Shown one piece after another: positions 6,608 to 13,820 of a stretch of DNA of 13,919 nucleotides. A program made the translations under genes and the position numbers. This DNA comes from Thermoplasmatota archaeon (lineage in GTDB: Archaea > Thermoplasmatota > Thermoplasmata > RBG-16-68-12 > JAGMCJ01): NCBI GenBank assembly GCA_022848825.1, contig JAJISH010000245.1, positions 1-13,919 on the forward strand, in the 5' to 3' direction. Under the pieces are notes generated by a model. It was not told the origin of the DNA and ran no database searches. It was given only the letters and a program-made list of their open reading frames with translations. Position 1 is the first letter of the stretch. Each line of letters begins with the position of its first letter.

Positions 6608-9484
6608 TTATTCGATGAAGATTGCGGGGCGCCAAGGCCTTGCCCCCGTGGCCCTTGATCCGGGATCGTGTCGTTCCGGGTCATCAGCGGTGAATATCGA
6701 GACCTCGCACTTGAACTCCCTTTCCAGGAAGCCCTTCGACTCTTCCAAGTAGTTCTTCTCATCGATGCATTGAGAGAACATTGTGACGTCGGATGGCTTC
6801 ATCTTGGTGACCTGGTCCACAAGCTTGGGCGCCCACTTGGAGGCCTGCTTCGAACTCGCCCTTACGAGGTCGTCCTTCATGGCCTCTTTCATCAGGACTC
6901 CGACTTCGAGCCTGCCTTCCTTCCTCAGCCCGACCGCCGTCTCAAACATGTTTGCCATCCATTCCGGATGAGTGTAGAACACAAGCCGCGCGGGAGTCAT
7001 GCCCGTCGCCTTGGAGATCTGCCTCACATCATCCAGCGTGTTCCGGAAGAACTTCTCGGACGCCTCCAGTTCCACCTTGATGCTGTCCTCATCAGTCTCG
7101 GGGAGTCTGGCGAGCGATACGAAACCCTCCTTTCCGATTCCTTCCCATATCTCTTCGCACACATGTGGAACGAAGGGGGCAAGAAGCATCGTCTGCAGCT
7201 CAACGAAGTCCGCCAGAAGCTCCGAGTTGGGGATGTCGTTGCACCTCCTGAGATACCAGTTCCAGTCACCCTGAAGGTCGAAATACGCGTGCTTCAACGC
7301 TGTCCTCAGGTAGAGGAGTTCCATGGCCTCGTTGTATCTCCCCACAGCCCTGTTCATTACCGATCTGAACCATCTGTCAATCGGTTGCACGTCACCTCGA
7401 GTCTCATGGTCACTGAGCGCGAACCTCATCCACTGCCGGAGCTTCCTTCCGATGGAATCGGCGAAGTCCACATCGAAGGAGGGGTCATCAAGACCTTCGC
7501 CTCCCTGCGCGAGCGTGATTCGGGTCACATCGGCGCCCCAGGCCTTTATCGCGTGCCTTATGTACGTCACGATTCCGTGGGACTTCGACATCCTCTGTCC
7601 TTCCAGCTTCACGAACCCGTTCACTCCGAAGGCTCTTGGCCAGCTCTCCTGCGGGAAGATCGCGACATGGTTGAATATACAGAACACGAGGTGGTTCTGA
7701 ACCAGGTCCTTGCCCGAGTTCCTGAGATCGAACGGATACCAGTAGAGGAACTCATTCCTCATCGCATCCAGTGTTTCCACATCGATCCCCGTCTTCTCCG
7801 CAACCGACTTCGCGTCCCCGCTTTCGAACAGGACGTAGTCAAAGAAGTCGTCATCGACCTTGTCAGCGCTCCCCTCAGGGAGCAGGTGGCAGAACGTGTA
7901 GTATGACATGTAGATCGTGGAGTCGGAAAGCGACTCGATCACCCAGTTCTCGTCCCAGGGAAGGGACGTGCCAAGTCCGTGATGGTGTGCGCACGCCCAC
8001 TCTCGCAACCAGTCCACGACATACTCGAATTGCCTTCTCGAGATTTCCGGGAGCAGCCTCATCTTCTCCAGGGCTTCGTAGGTGAGCTTCTTCCACTCTG
8101 GATCCCCGTAGTCCAGAAACCACTGATCGCGCACGAGCTTCACGACGGCTGGCGTCAGGCAGCGGCAAATAACCTCCCCGCTGGGCTCGTACAAGATGTC
8201 GGCCTCACCCGCCTCGATCATCTTCCGCTTGATTACGTCCTTTGCCTCCTCGACTTTCATTCCAGAGATGTCCCCGCAGTCCTCGTTCATGACCCCTGTG
8301 TAGTAGCCCGTCCTGTAGATCTCGTCCTTCGCCTTCTCGAGCTTATCCCTCTCCATCTGGTTCTCTATCCCCATGCGGTCCACGATCTCCACCGCTGGAA
8401 GTGGCCCCCATCCTTCGGACGTGATGATCGCGATCGGCGCTATGTCCTTGATCTCGTCAGGGTCTAGATCGAACTCGGCCAGGGTCTTCTCATCCTCCTG
8501 CAGGTCCTTGAGCGCTATCCAGTCGTCGGGGGCGTCCGAGGGCACGCTCGTCACAATCCCCGTGCCCTTCGCCTGGTCTATGAACTTCGATGGAAGGACC
8601 GGTATCTCCGATCCGATTACGGGTGCTCTGACAGTCTTCCCCACGAAGTCCCTGCCGCTCACAGAGCCCACGACCTCGACGTCCTTCTTCTGCTCCGCAA
8701 GCTTTCTCGTGGCCTCCTCGCTGACCACCCATATCTCGGACCCGACGCGCACCTCCTTGTACTCGATGTCAGGATTCACCCAGAGGTTCGTCTGTCCGTA
8801 GACAGTCTCGGGCCTCAGCGTCGCGGCCAAGAGGAACTTCCCATCGATCGGGAACTTCAGAAGAACGAACTCAGCGGGGGTCTCGCCCTCTCCCTCGAGT
8901 CTGTCATGGTCGCCCACCGGGGCCTCGTCCTTTGGACACCAGATGACCGGATGTTCTCCGAGGCGCACGAAACCATTGTCCTTCAGCTTTCTGAACTGCC
9001 ATTTGACGAAACTGTCGTAGAAGGGATTCAGGCGAGTGGTGATGAACGACCTTCTCCAGTCAACGGACGCCCCAAGGCTCTTCAGGTCAATCATTGCCTG
9101 CGGCGGGAAGTACTTCGTCCAGTGGACGGGGTCATTGAACCTTACGATCTCGTCCTGCGGGATGCCCATGTCTCTCATGATCCCGAACTGCATCTCCTCT
9201 CCTTCGGAGATCCTGTTGGCCGCCGCGACAATCGGCAGGCCCGTGCAGTGGAATGCTTGCGGCATGAGCACGTTGTACCCTCTCATCCGCATGTGCCTAG
9301 CCAGGATCTCCGCGTGCAGAAAGGTGACCCCGAACCCCAGATGGAGGTATCCGTTCATGTAGGGGTATGGAACATTCAGGAAGAACTTCGGCTGCCCTTC
9401 GCGGGCATCGGCCTCAAAAGCTCCGGACTCCTCCCACTTCTTCTGCCACTTTGACTCCATGGCCAACTGTTCGTCGATTTTCAT
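6608..9484 (-). CDS. leuS: Leucyl-tRNA synthetase (archaeal/eukaryotic type)
   Basis: Charges tRNA-Leu with leucine. From the ATG at 9484 it has 958 residues, full length for archaeal LeuRS, and ends in the family C-terminus RPAIFIE. The class I signature region reads PYMNGYLHLGF (residues 41-51), so the HIGH motif is HLGF, with Phe in place of the last His. The KMSKS motif is RMSKS (631-635). The CP1 editing domain is present: ATLRPETVYGQT (221-232) and VPSDAPDD with the conserved Asp near 321. Stretches such as YFPP..IDLK, VDWRRSFITT, NPFYDSFVKWQF and SVPSDAPDD resemble eukaryotic cytosolic LeuRS more than the Pyrococcus type. The frame opens at GTG 9496, but ATG 9484 is preferred: GGTGA lies 8 bases before it and the TATA-like CCTTTTTTC (about 9514-9522) predicts a start near 9491. 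It diverges from the RHH gene. Confidence 0.95.
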   Translation of the reverse strand: MKIDEQLAMESKWQKKWEESGAFEADAREGQPKFFLNVPYPYMNGYLHLGFGVTFLHAEILARHMRMRGYNVLMPQAFHCTGLPIVAAANRISEGEEMQFGIMRDMGIPQDEIVRFNDPVHWTKYFPPQAMIDLKSLGASVDWRRSFITTRLNPFYDSFVKWQFRKLKDNGFVRLGEHPVIWCPKDEAPVGDHDRLEGEGETPAEFVLLKFPIDGKFLLAATLRPETVYGQTNLWVNPDIEYKEVRVGSEIWVVSEEATRKLAEQKKDVEVVGSVSGRDFVGKTVRAPVIGSEIPVLPSKFIDQAKGTGIVTSVPSDAPDDWIALKDLQEDEKTLAEFDLDPDEIKDIAPIAIITSEGWGPLPAVEIVDRMGIENQMERDKLEKAKDEIYRTGYYTGVMNEDCGDISGMKVEEAKDVIKRKMIEAGEADILYEPSGEVICRCLTPAVVKLVRDQWFLDYGDPEWKKLTYEALEKMRLLPEISRRQFEYVVDWLREWACAHHHGLGTSLPWDENWVIESLSDSTIYMSYYTFCHLLPEGSADKVDDDFFDYVLFESGDAKSVAEKTGIDVETLDAMRNEFLYWYPFDLRNSGKDLVQNHLVFCIFNHVAIFPQESWPRAFGVNGFVKLEGQRMSKSHGIVTYIRHAIKAWGADVTRITLAQGGEGLDDPSFDVDFADSIGRKLRQWMRFALSDHETRGDVQPIDRWFRSVMNRAVGRYNEAMELLYLRTALKHAYFDLQGDWNWYLRRCNDIPNSELLADFVELQTMLLAPFVPHVCEEIWEGIGKEGFVSLARLPETDEDSIKVELEASEKFFRNTLDDVRQISKATGMTPARLVFYTHPEWMANMFETAVGLRKEGRLEVGVLMKEAMKDDLVRASSKQASKWAPKLVDQVTKMKPSDVTMFSQCIDEKNYLEESKGFLEREFKCEVSIFTADDPERHDPGSRATGARPWRPAIFIE

Positions 9485-9563
9485 GTCGGTTCTCACCCAC
9501 TAATCCTAGGGCAGAAAAAAGGCTTTCGCCTTGTCCTACGGGATAAGACATTTCACGATATCA

Positions 9564-9570
9564 TTAAATA
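9564..9570 (+). promoter_or_regulatory. TATA box for the RHH/FtsZ-like pair
   Basis: TTAAATA lies in the 175-base region between divergent leuS and the RHH gene. The predicted transcription start is near 9594, giving a leader of about 65 bases that contains the 9617-9634 palindrome. A second weaker candidate, CTTATG near 9601, would start transcription inside the palindrome. Confidence 0.5.
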
Positions 9571-9620
9571 CCGTCCTGCAGATACGGTCCCCGACACGTC
9601 CTTATGTTCTCGAACCGTAT
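9568..9620. repeat. Repeated ACCGT/ACGGT half-sites in the RHH promoter region
   Basis: The 7-mers ATACCGT (9568-9574), ATACGGT (9582-9588) and ACCGTAT (9614-9620) are near-identical half-sites. ATACGGT and ACCGTAT are exact reverse complements. The first overlaps the end of the TATA box and the last overlaps the large palindrome. This arrangement suits a DNA-binding regulator that binds several short sites, as RHH proteins do. The repeat is seen; the binding is inferred. Confidence 0.35.
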
Positions 9621-9634
9621 GACTCAAGTCATAC
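9617..9634. promoter_or_regulatory. 18-base palindrome, candidate operator of the RHH gene
   Basis: GTATGACTCAAGTCATAC has perfect 8-base arms around a CA centre. It ends 25 bases before the ATG of the RHH gene. An autoregulatory operator is the simplest reading, since RHH regulators commonly bind palindromes near their own genes. A leader hairpin is the alternative. Confidence 0.5.
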
Positions 9635-9659
9635 ATCCTCGAGGGCAGGCGGTGGCTCT

Positions 9660-10043
9660 ATGAAGGAAATCAACGAGCGCGTGACTCTCAGACTGGAGAA
9701 AGACAACCTGGATAGAATGGATTCTTTCCTGCAGAGGAGCAAGGAATTCTCGAATCGATCCCAGTTCCTGAGGGTTGCTGTAGAGGCCTTCATTGACCAC
9801 ACGGAGAAGACCCAGGAAGAGATATCGGTGAAGATACCAGCGAAGTACCTAGGATACATCGATGCACTGATCAGGGACGGCTATTTCCTTTCTCGGGAAT
9901 ATGCGGTTCTCAGATGCGTCGAGGAATCCCTCTCCCCAGAGAACGTGATGAGGCTCGACAAACACAACAAAACAATGGGAGTAGCCTCTGGGAAGGAGGC
10001 CTCTGTTGACTTCGGCGACAAAAGAGAACTTCTCGAACGATAG
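9660..10043 (+). CDS. Tandem ribbon-helix-helix (RHH) transcriptional regulator, CdrS-like
   Basis: A 127-residue probable DNA-binding protein with two RHH-like units in one chain. The first spans residues 6-48: strand RVTLRLEKD, then helices ending SNRSQFLRVAVEAFIDH. The second spans 54-92: strand EISVKIPAK, then IDALIRDGYFLSREYAVLRCVEESL. RHH proteins normally dimerise to form the DNA-binding sheet, so a fused pair could fold as an internal dimer. The tail after residue 95 is polar, with no recognised domain. The frame is open further upstream (to 9531), but the ATG at 9660 begins exactly at the first domain and follows GGCGGTGG. It precedes the FtsZ-like gene on the same strand, recalling the haloarchaeal cdrS-ftsZ2 pair, where CdrS is a short single-RHH regulator of cell division. 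The fold is fairly sure; target genes are inferred. Confidence 0.8.
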   Translation: MKEINERVTLRLEKDNLDRMDSFLQRSKEFSNRSQFLRVAVEAFIDHTEKTQEEISVKIPAKYLGYIDALIRDGYFLSREYAVLRCVEESLSPENVMRLDKHNKTMGVASGKEASVDFGDKRELLER

Positions 10044-10194
10044 ACAAAGGACGTGCCAGGCGCGGAAGTCTGTGCGACTCTAACGCTAGCCAAAAGATGG
10101 GAACGGCGAGGGCCGTAAAGCACTGCTCACTGAAGGGATGGGATGCAAACCTTCGGGACACAGATTTCCGTGCGAACACCTTTGGAGGCAACCA

Positions 10195-10998
10195 ATGAGC
10201 GCAGAAGCGGAACAGGAAATCGTGGACCACGTCATGGGAATACTCTCAACAGACCTACCAGAGCCCCGAATCGTCATCGTGGGGTGCGGCGGTGCGGGAT
10301 GCAACATCGCCGGCCAGGTTCGGGAACGGTCCGGGCAAGGATTAGAGACAGTCGCCATAAACTCCGATGAGGAGAGTCTCGGCAGCGTCGTATCCGACGT
10401 CAAGATCCGGTTAGGGAAGGGTCCGGAGCATTCCAGAGGCGCGAAGGGCGTTCCCGAAGTGGGAAAGGGCCTCGCTCGTGCCGCCAAGGACAGCATCTCT
10501 TCTGCGATCAGAGCGGACATTGCATTCGTCATTGTCGGGTTGGGCGGAGGCATAGGAACTGGCTGCGCTCCCGAAGTCTCCGGAATCATCCGCGAGTCCG
10601 GCGCGGTGGTCATCTCGATCCCTGTGATGCCTTTCTCCGTGGAGGGCCGAAACTCCACCGCCGAGAAGGGATTGCGGGAGCTGCGCGCTGCCTCGGACTC
10701 CACGATTGTGCTGGAGAATGACTCGCTTCTCAAGTTCGGAACTGACGTACCGCTAACCGGGGCGTTCTCCGTTCTGAACGGTGTGATTGCCGGCTTGATA
10801 GATTGCGTTGTAGAGAGAATATCGAGGACCTTCCTGACAGTGCTCGAAGACGAGGTCGTGGCGATGGCAAGGAACATTCAGGTGGCCGTTGACGTTCAGG
10901 AATCGGGAGAGGGACGATTATCCCCTCTCCCTCCGCTCGAGGCCCAGGGGGAAATCCAGTCATATCCGGAAGAGTTCAACACCTTCGACACCGACTAG
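10195..10998 (+). CDS. FtsZ-like tubulin-superfamily GTPase lacking the C-terminal domain
   Basis: A 267-residue FtsZ relative. The GTP-binding half is well kept: VGCGGAGCNIAG (residues 29-40), INSDEES, LGKGPEHSRGAKGVPEVGKG (73-92), the tubulin signature GLGGGIGTGCAPE (115-127), SIPVMPFSVEG (141-151) and the T6-like ENDSLL (174-179). After about residue 215 it departs from FtsZ. No NLDFAD-type T7 loop is recognisable (the nearest text is TVLEDEVVAMA), and the roughly 100-residue C-terminal domain is absent. A proline- and acid-rich tail ending YPEEFNTFDTD takes its place. It should bind GTP, but self-assembly and catalysis across a filament interface are doubtful. The ATG at 10195 follows a strong GGAGG at 6 bases, so the open extension to 10138 is not needed. 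No C-terminal FtsZ coding is seen in other frames downstream, so this is unlikely to be a simple frameshift. Confidence 0.85.
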   Translation: MSAEAEQEIVDHVMGILSTDLPEPRIVIVGCGGAGCNIAGQVRERSGQGLETVAINSDEESLGSVVSDVKIRLGKGPEHSRGAKGVPEVGKGLARAAKDSISSAIRADIAFVIVGLGGGIGTGCAPEVSGIIRESGAVVISIPVMPFSVEGRNSTAEKGLRELRAASDSTIVLENDSLLKFGTDVPLTGAFSVLNGVIAGLIDCVVERISRTFLTVLEDEVVAMARNIQVAVDVQESGEGRLSPLPPLEAQGEIQSYPEEFNTFDTD

Positions 10999-11010
10999 AG
11001 AGCGACACAG

Positions 11011-11016
11011 TTTTAT
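11011..11016 (+). promoter_or_regulatory. TATA box for the YjbQ-family gene
   Basis: TTTTAT lies 13 bases after the FtsZ-like stop. The predicted transcription start is near 11040, next to GTG 11039 and ATG 11042. Both of those are out of frame with the conserved protein. Confidence 0.5.
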
Positions 11017-11046
11017 CTCTCCAGCCCATGCCAGCTTGGTGATGAT

Positions 11047-11466
11047 CTGACAGTAGTTACAGGGTCAGTTGAGCTCAGTACCCAGGGCGAGGTAGACATT
11101 ATTGATGTGACGGACGATGTCAGGCGAGTCGTTTCCGACTGCGGGATGAACAGCGGGATAGCCTGCGTCTTCACGAGGAGTTCTACGAGCACCGTCACGA
11201 CGATCGAGTATGAGCCAGGCCTTCTAAGGGATATACCCGATGCCCTGGAGAGGCTCTTCCCGAAGAACATGGAATACGGACACGAGCAGATGTGGCATGA
11301 TGGCAACGGGCACAGCCACGTTCGGGCTGCGTTCTTGAAACCCAGCCTGACAGTGCCTTTCGTGGATGGGGACTTGCTCCTGGGGACATGGCAGCAGATA
11401 GTGTTCGTGGAGCTCGACAACAAGCGGAGGAACCGGAAGCTCATCATACAGATGGTCGGGGAGTAG
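11047..11466 (+). CDS. YjbQ/UPF0047 family protein, start uncertain
   Basis: A small protein of the YjbQ (UPF0047, COG0432) family. Some members have been linked to thiamin phosphate synthase activity; the cellular role is unsettled. Family hallmarks are TVVTGSVELSTQGEVD at the N-terminus, DVTDDV, TTIEYEPGLLRD, the metal-site-like HDGNGHSHVRAAFLKPS, DLLLGTWQQIVFVELDN and the C-terminal RKLIIQMVGE. From base 11047 it has 139 residues, the normal family size. The problem is the start. Between the upstream in-frame stop (10996) and GTG 11107 the frame contains no ATG, GTG or TTG. GTG 11107 would delete the conserved first 20 residues. CTG at 11047 gives a family-like N-terminus and is used here. 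Alternatively one base is missing after ATG 11042. Confidence 0.8.
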   Translation: MTVVTGSVELSTQGEVDIIDVTDDVRRVVSDCGMNSGIACVFTRSSTSTVTTIEYEPGLLRDIPDALERLFPKNMEYGHEQMWHDGNGHSHVRAAFLKPSLTVPFVDGDLLLGTWQQIVFVELDNKRRNRKLIIQMVGE

Positions 11467-11492
11467 CCTGAGAAGCGCCCGCCAAATCGGGC

Positions 11493-11499
11493 TTTTATA
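11493..11499 (+). promoter_or_regulatory. TATA box for the MFS gene
   Basis: TTTTATA lies 26 bases after the YjbQ stop. Its predicted transcription start (about 11522) falls after ATG 11511 and on GTG 11523, so it bears on the choice of start. Confidence 0.5.
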
Positions 11500-11510
11500 C
11501 ACGATTGGAC

Positions 11511-12878
11511 ATGCTCTTCGCAGTGCCCACATCTACTTCTGTTGGGAGAAGGCAGAGGAAAGTCAACCTCTATGTTCTGTCAACGCTCGCCTTCCTCATC
11601 AGCCTCGGGTTCGGGCTGATCGCGCCGTTTCTGCCCTTCTATGCCGAGTTCCTCGGCGCCGATGCCATCGCCATCGGAATCCTCCTGTCCTCTTTCATGG
11701 TAACTCGCGCTCTCCTGGCCACTCCGTTCGGCAATCTCTCGGACAGGATTGGCAGGAAGCGGATAATCGGCGTGGGGGCCGTGATGTATGCCTTTCTCGC
11801 CTTCTTCTTCACTCTTCCAGGGGACTGGGTCGGTCTGATTTTCGTCCGCGCCTTTCAGGGTGTTGCGTCCGCAATGGTCTGGCCGGTGGGCGAAGCTCTG
11901 CTTGTGGACTCCGTGCCGGGGAGGCAACGGGGACGGGCGATGGGTGTGTACATTTTCGCGTCCAATGCGGGCTGGGTTCTTGGCCCCCTCATCGGTGGAC
12001 TGCTCCTTTTCATGGGGCAGAACGTCCTCGGCCTGGATACGCTCTCTAGCTATAGGTTTCCCTTCTACGTCCTCGCGATTCTGTCTCTCATCGCGGCGGG
12101 CCTCTTCTTCGCCACGGTTGAGGATGTGATCAAGCCAGATAAGCGCAAGAAGGAGGACAGGAGTTCAAGGAAAAAGCGTAAGGCCGTCCTGGACCCGAGG
12201 ACATCTTCCGAGCTCAGGATTCTCTACCTCAATGCGCTGGTCAATGGTTTCAGCATGGGCATACTGAGTTTCATCACGATTCTCTTCATGAAGGACATCA
12301 TCAATATCGAAGAGTATCTGATTGGCATAATAATCGGCCTCACTGGTGCGATCGGGATGATTGCGAACATCCCTGCCGGAAGGCAGGCGGACAGGGTTGG
12401 ACGAAAACCCGTTCTTCTTCTGGGCGGATATCTGGCCAGGTTCTCAATGTTGATCCTTCCATTCGTGGGGCTTCTGCCATTACGGGCGTTAGGAAGGGCA
12501 AACTCACTCGCGGATCCCTATCTCTACGGTCTTGTGGCCATCAGTGGAGTGTTGGCGTTCCGTTTCTTCGCATTCCAGATCAGCCAGCCTGCACTGAGAG
12601 CCTTGCAGGCGGACATAATCCCTGCCGCCGTCCGAGGGAGATTGATAGGTATGATGCAGACGATGTTCAACGTGGGGGCGATAATCGGCGCCCCGATAGG
12701 CGGGGCCGTCTATATGGCCTTTGGAGGACAGTTCTTCGGGATCCCTCCTTTCGTCATACCAGGGGAGGGAGTCCCATTCATCATCTCAGCAATCCTCGGG
12801 TTCATCACTCTGACGTTGATCCTGCTCTACGTCAGGGAACCAATAAAGGCCAGAAAGGAGAGAATCAGTGAGAAATAA
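11511..12878 (+). CDS. Major facilitator superfamily (MFS) transporter
   Basis: A secondary transporter of about 455 residues with 12 predicted membrane helices in two six-helix halves. These are joined by a charged cytoplasmic loop near residue 210-235 (KPDKRKKEDRSSRKKRK). The MFS motif A occurs in both halves: GNLSDRIGRKR after TM2 and GRQADRVGRKP after TM8. It resembles drug/multidrug efflux-type MFS proteins, but the substrate cannot be told from sequence. Three starts are possible: TTG 11505, ATG 11511 (chosen) and GTG 11523. A TATA box (TTTTATA at 11493-11499) predicts transcription beginning near 11522, which would make GTG 11523 a leaderless start and exclude the ATG. The last bases overlap the promoter of mptA. 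Confidence 0.9.
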   Translation: MLFAVPTSTSVGRRQRKVNLYVLSTLAFLISLGFGLIAPFLPFYAEFLGADAIAIGILLSSFMVTRALLATPFGNLSDRIGRKRIIGVGAVMYAFLAFFFTLPGDWVGLIFVRAFQGVASAMVWPVGEALLVDSVPGRQRGRAMGVYIFASNAGWVLGPLIGGLLLFMGQNVLGLDTLSSYRFPFYVLAILSLIAAGLFFATVEDVIKPDKRKKEDRSSRKKRKAVLDPRTSSELRILYLNALVNGFSMGILSFITILFMKDIINIEEYLIGIIIGLTGAIGMIANIPAGRQADRVGRKPVLLLGGYLARFSMLILPFVGLLPLRALGRANSLADPYLYGLVAISGVLAFRFFAFQISQPALRALQADIIPAAVRGRLIGMMQTMFNVGAIIGAPIGGAVYMAFGGQFFGIPPFVIPGEGVPFIISAILGFITLTLILLYVREPIKARKERISEK

Positions 12879-12883
12879 TTTAA
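12876..12883 (+). promoter_or_regulatory. TATA box for mptA, overlapping the MFS stop codon
   Basis: TAATTTAA begins in the MFS stop codon. Transcription is expected near 12906, giving a leader of about 7 bases before the ATG at 12913 and supporting that start over the longer frame from GTG 12868. Confidence 0.45.
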
Positions 12884-12912
12884 GGGAGGCAGTCATATTT
12901 GCGGGGGAGACA

Positions 12913-13779
12913 ATGGCCTCCAGAGATATTCAGAACGAACGGTCCGATAACAAGTTCATCCTCACTCGTGTCGGCGTCACGGACGTCAAGAAGCCCGTGA
13001 GAGTGAGGAGACCAGATAGAGCGACGACACTCACCGTCGACCTTGATGTTTTCGTTGACCTGCCCTCCTCAATGAAGGGCAGCCATATGTCCAGGAACCT
13101 GGAGGCGATCGGCGAGATCGTTGACAGCTCCGTCAGGCAGCCGGTCGCCGGCCTGGAGGACCTCTCACTGATGATATGCAGGAAACTCCTTGAGCGGCAT
13201 GAGTACGCTTCCTACTCTGAGACAAGGGCCAGCGCGTACTACTTCTTGGAGAAGGAGACCCCGCTGGGGACGAAGAGCCTTGAGAGGTTCAAGCTCGTTG
13301 CAAGGGCCGAGGCCCGCAGCGGTGAGCAGCCGGGAACCAAGAAGTCAATCGGAGTCGAGGTCGTTGGTATGACCACGTGCCCCTGTGCCATGGAGACCAT
13401 CAGCGGCAGCACCAGCGGGTTAAGGGTGGAGCAAGCCATCACTCACAATCAGAGAAACAAGACATTCGTGATGATGGATGTTCCTGAGGGTATGACCGTT
13501 GAGGCAGATGACCTTGTGCACATAGTGGAGAGATCGATGAGCAGCCCGACGTATGAGATACTGAAAAGGGAGGACGAGGCGGAGCTCGTCAGGCGGGCGC
13601 ACTCGAACCCGAGATTCGTCGAGGACGTCGTGAGGGGGGTCCTAGCGCACATTCTGGAGGAATTCAAGGACTTGCCCGACTGGGTTCAGGTTCAGGTAAA
13701 AAGCGAGAGCGAGGAATCGATCCACAAGCACAACGCATTCGCCGAGAGAGTGACAACTCTCGGAGAACTTCGGGGATAG
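12913..13779 (+). CDS. mptA: GTP cyclohydrolase MptA (type IB, FolE2-like)
   Basis: Opens the guanine ring of GTP in the first step of archaeal pterin synthesis. In methanogens the product is 7,8-dihydro-D-neopterin 2',3'-cyclic phosphate for methanopterin. In other archaea the enzyme also feeds folate and archaeosine. It has 288 residues, the normal length. Family features: the SHMSRNLEAI motif (residues 57-66), the metal-ligand cysteine region GMTTCPCAME (152-161), the THNQRNK histidine (about 177-183) and a C-terminal HKHNAFAER. ATG 12913 is chosen because it follows GGGGGAGA and matches the TATA box. The longer reading from GTG 12868 adds 15 residues that overlap the MFS end. The downstream pathway is not visible here. 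Confidence 0.93.
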   Translation: MASRDIQNERSDNKFILTRVGVTDVKKPVRVRRPDRATTLTVDLDVFVDLPSSMKGSHMSRNLEAIGEIVDSSVRQPVAGLEDLSLMICRKLLERHEYASYSETRASAYYFLEKETPLGTKSLERFKLVARAEARSGEQPGTKKSIGVEVVGMTTCPCAMETISGSTSGLRVEQAITHNQRNKTFVMMDVPEGMTVEADDLVHIVERSMSSPTYEILKREDEAELVRRAHSNPRFVEDVVRGVLAHILEEFKDLPDWVQVQVKSESEESIHKHNAFAERVTTLGELRG

Positions 13780-13792
13780 CTCCCCGCAAAGC

Positions 13793-13798
13793 TTTATT
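13793..13798 (+). promoter_or_regulatory. TATA box for the zinc-ribbon gene (leaderless)
   Basis: TTTATT is centred 26 bases before the TTG at 13821, so the transcript should begin on or very near that codon. Confidence 0.5.
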
Positions 13799-13820
13799 CC
13801 GTCAATCCCATTCACCCACG

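Noticed and set aside
6668..7906. 412-codon open frame on the plus strand
   Set aside because: It lies wholly antisense to the conserved leuS gene and encodes nothing recognisable; such shadows are common opposite GC-rich genes.
10138..10194. N-terminal extension of the FtsZ-like protein from ATG 10138
   Set aside because: The extension has no family similarity, while ATG 10195 follows a strong GGAGG at the right distance.
10880..11046. Frameshift hiding the FtsZ C-terminal domain
   Set aside because: I translated another frame over the gene's end and found no FtsZ-like text. The next gene's promoter begins 13 bases after the stop, so there is no room.
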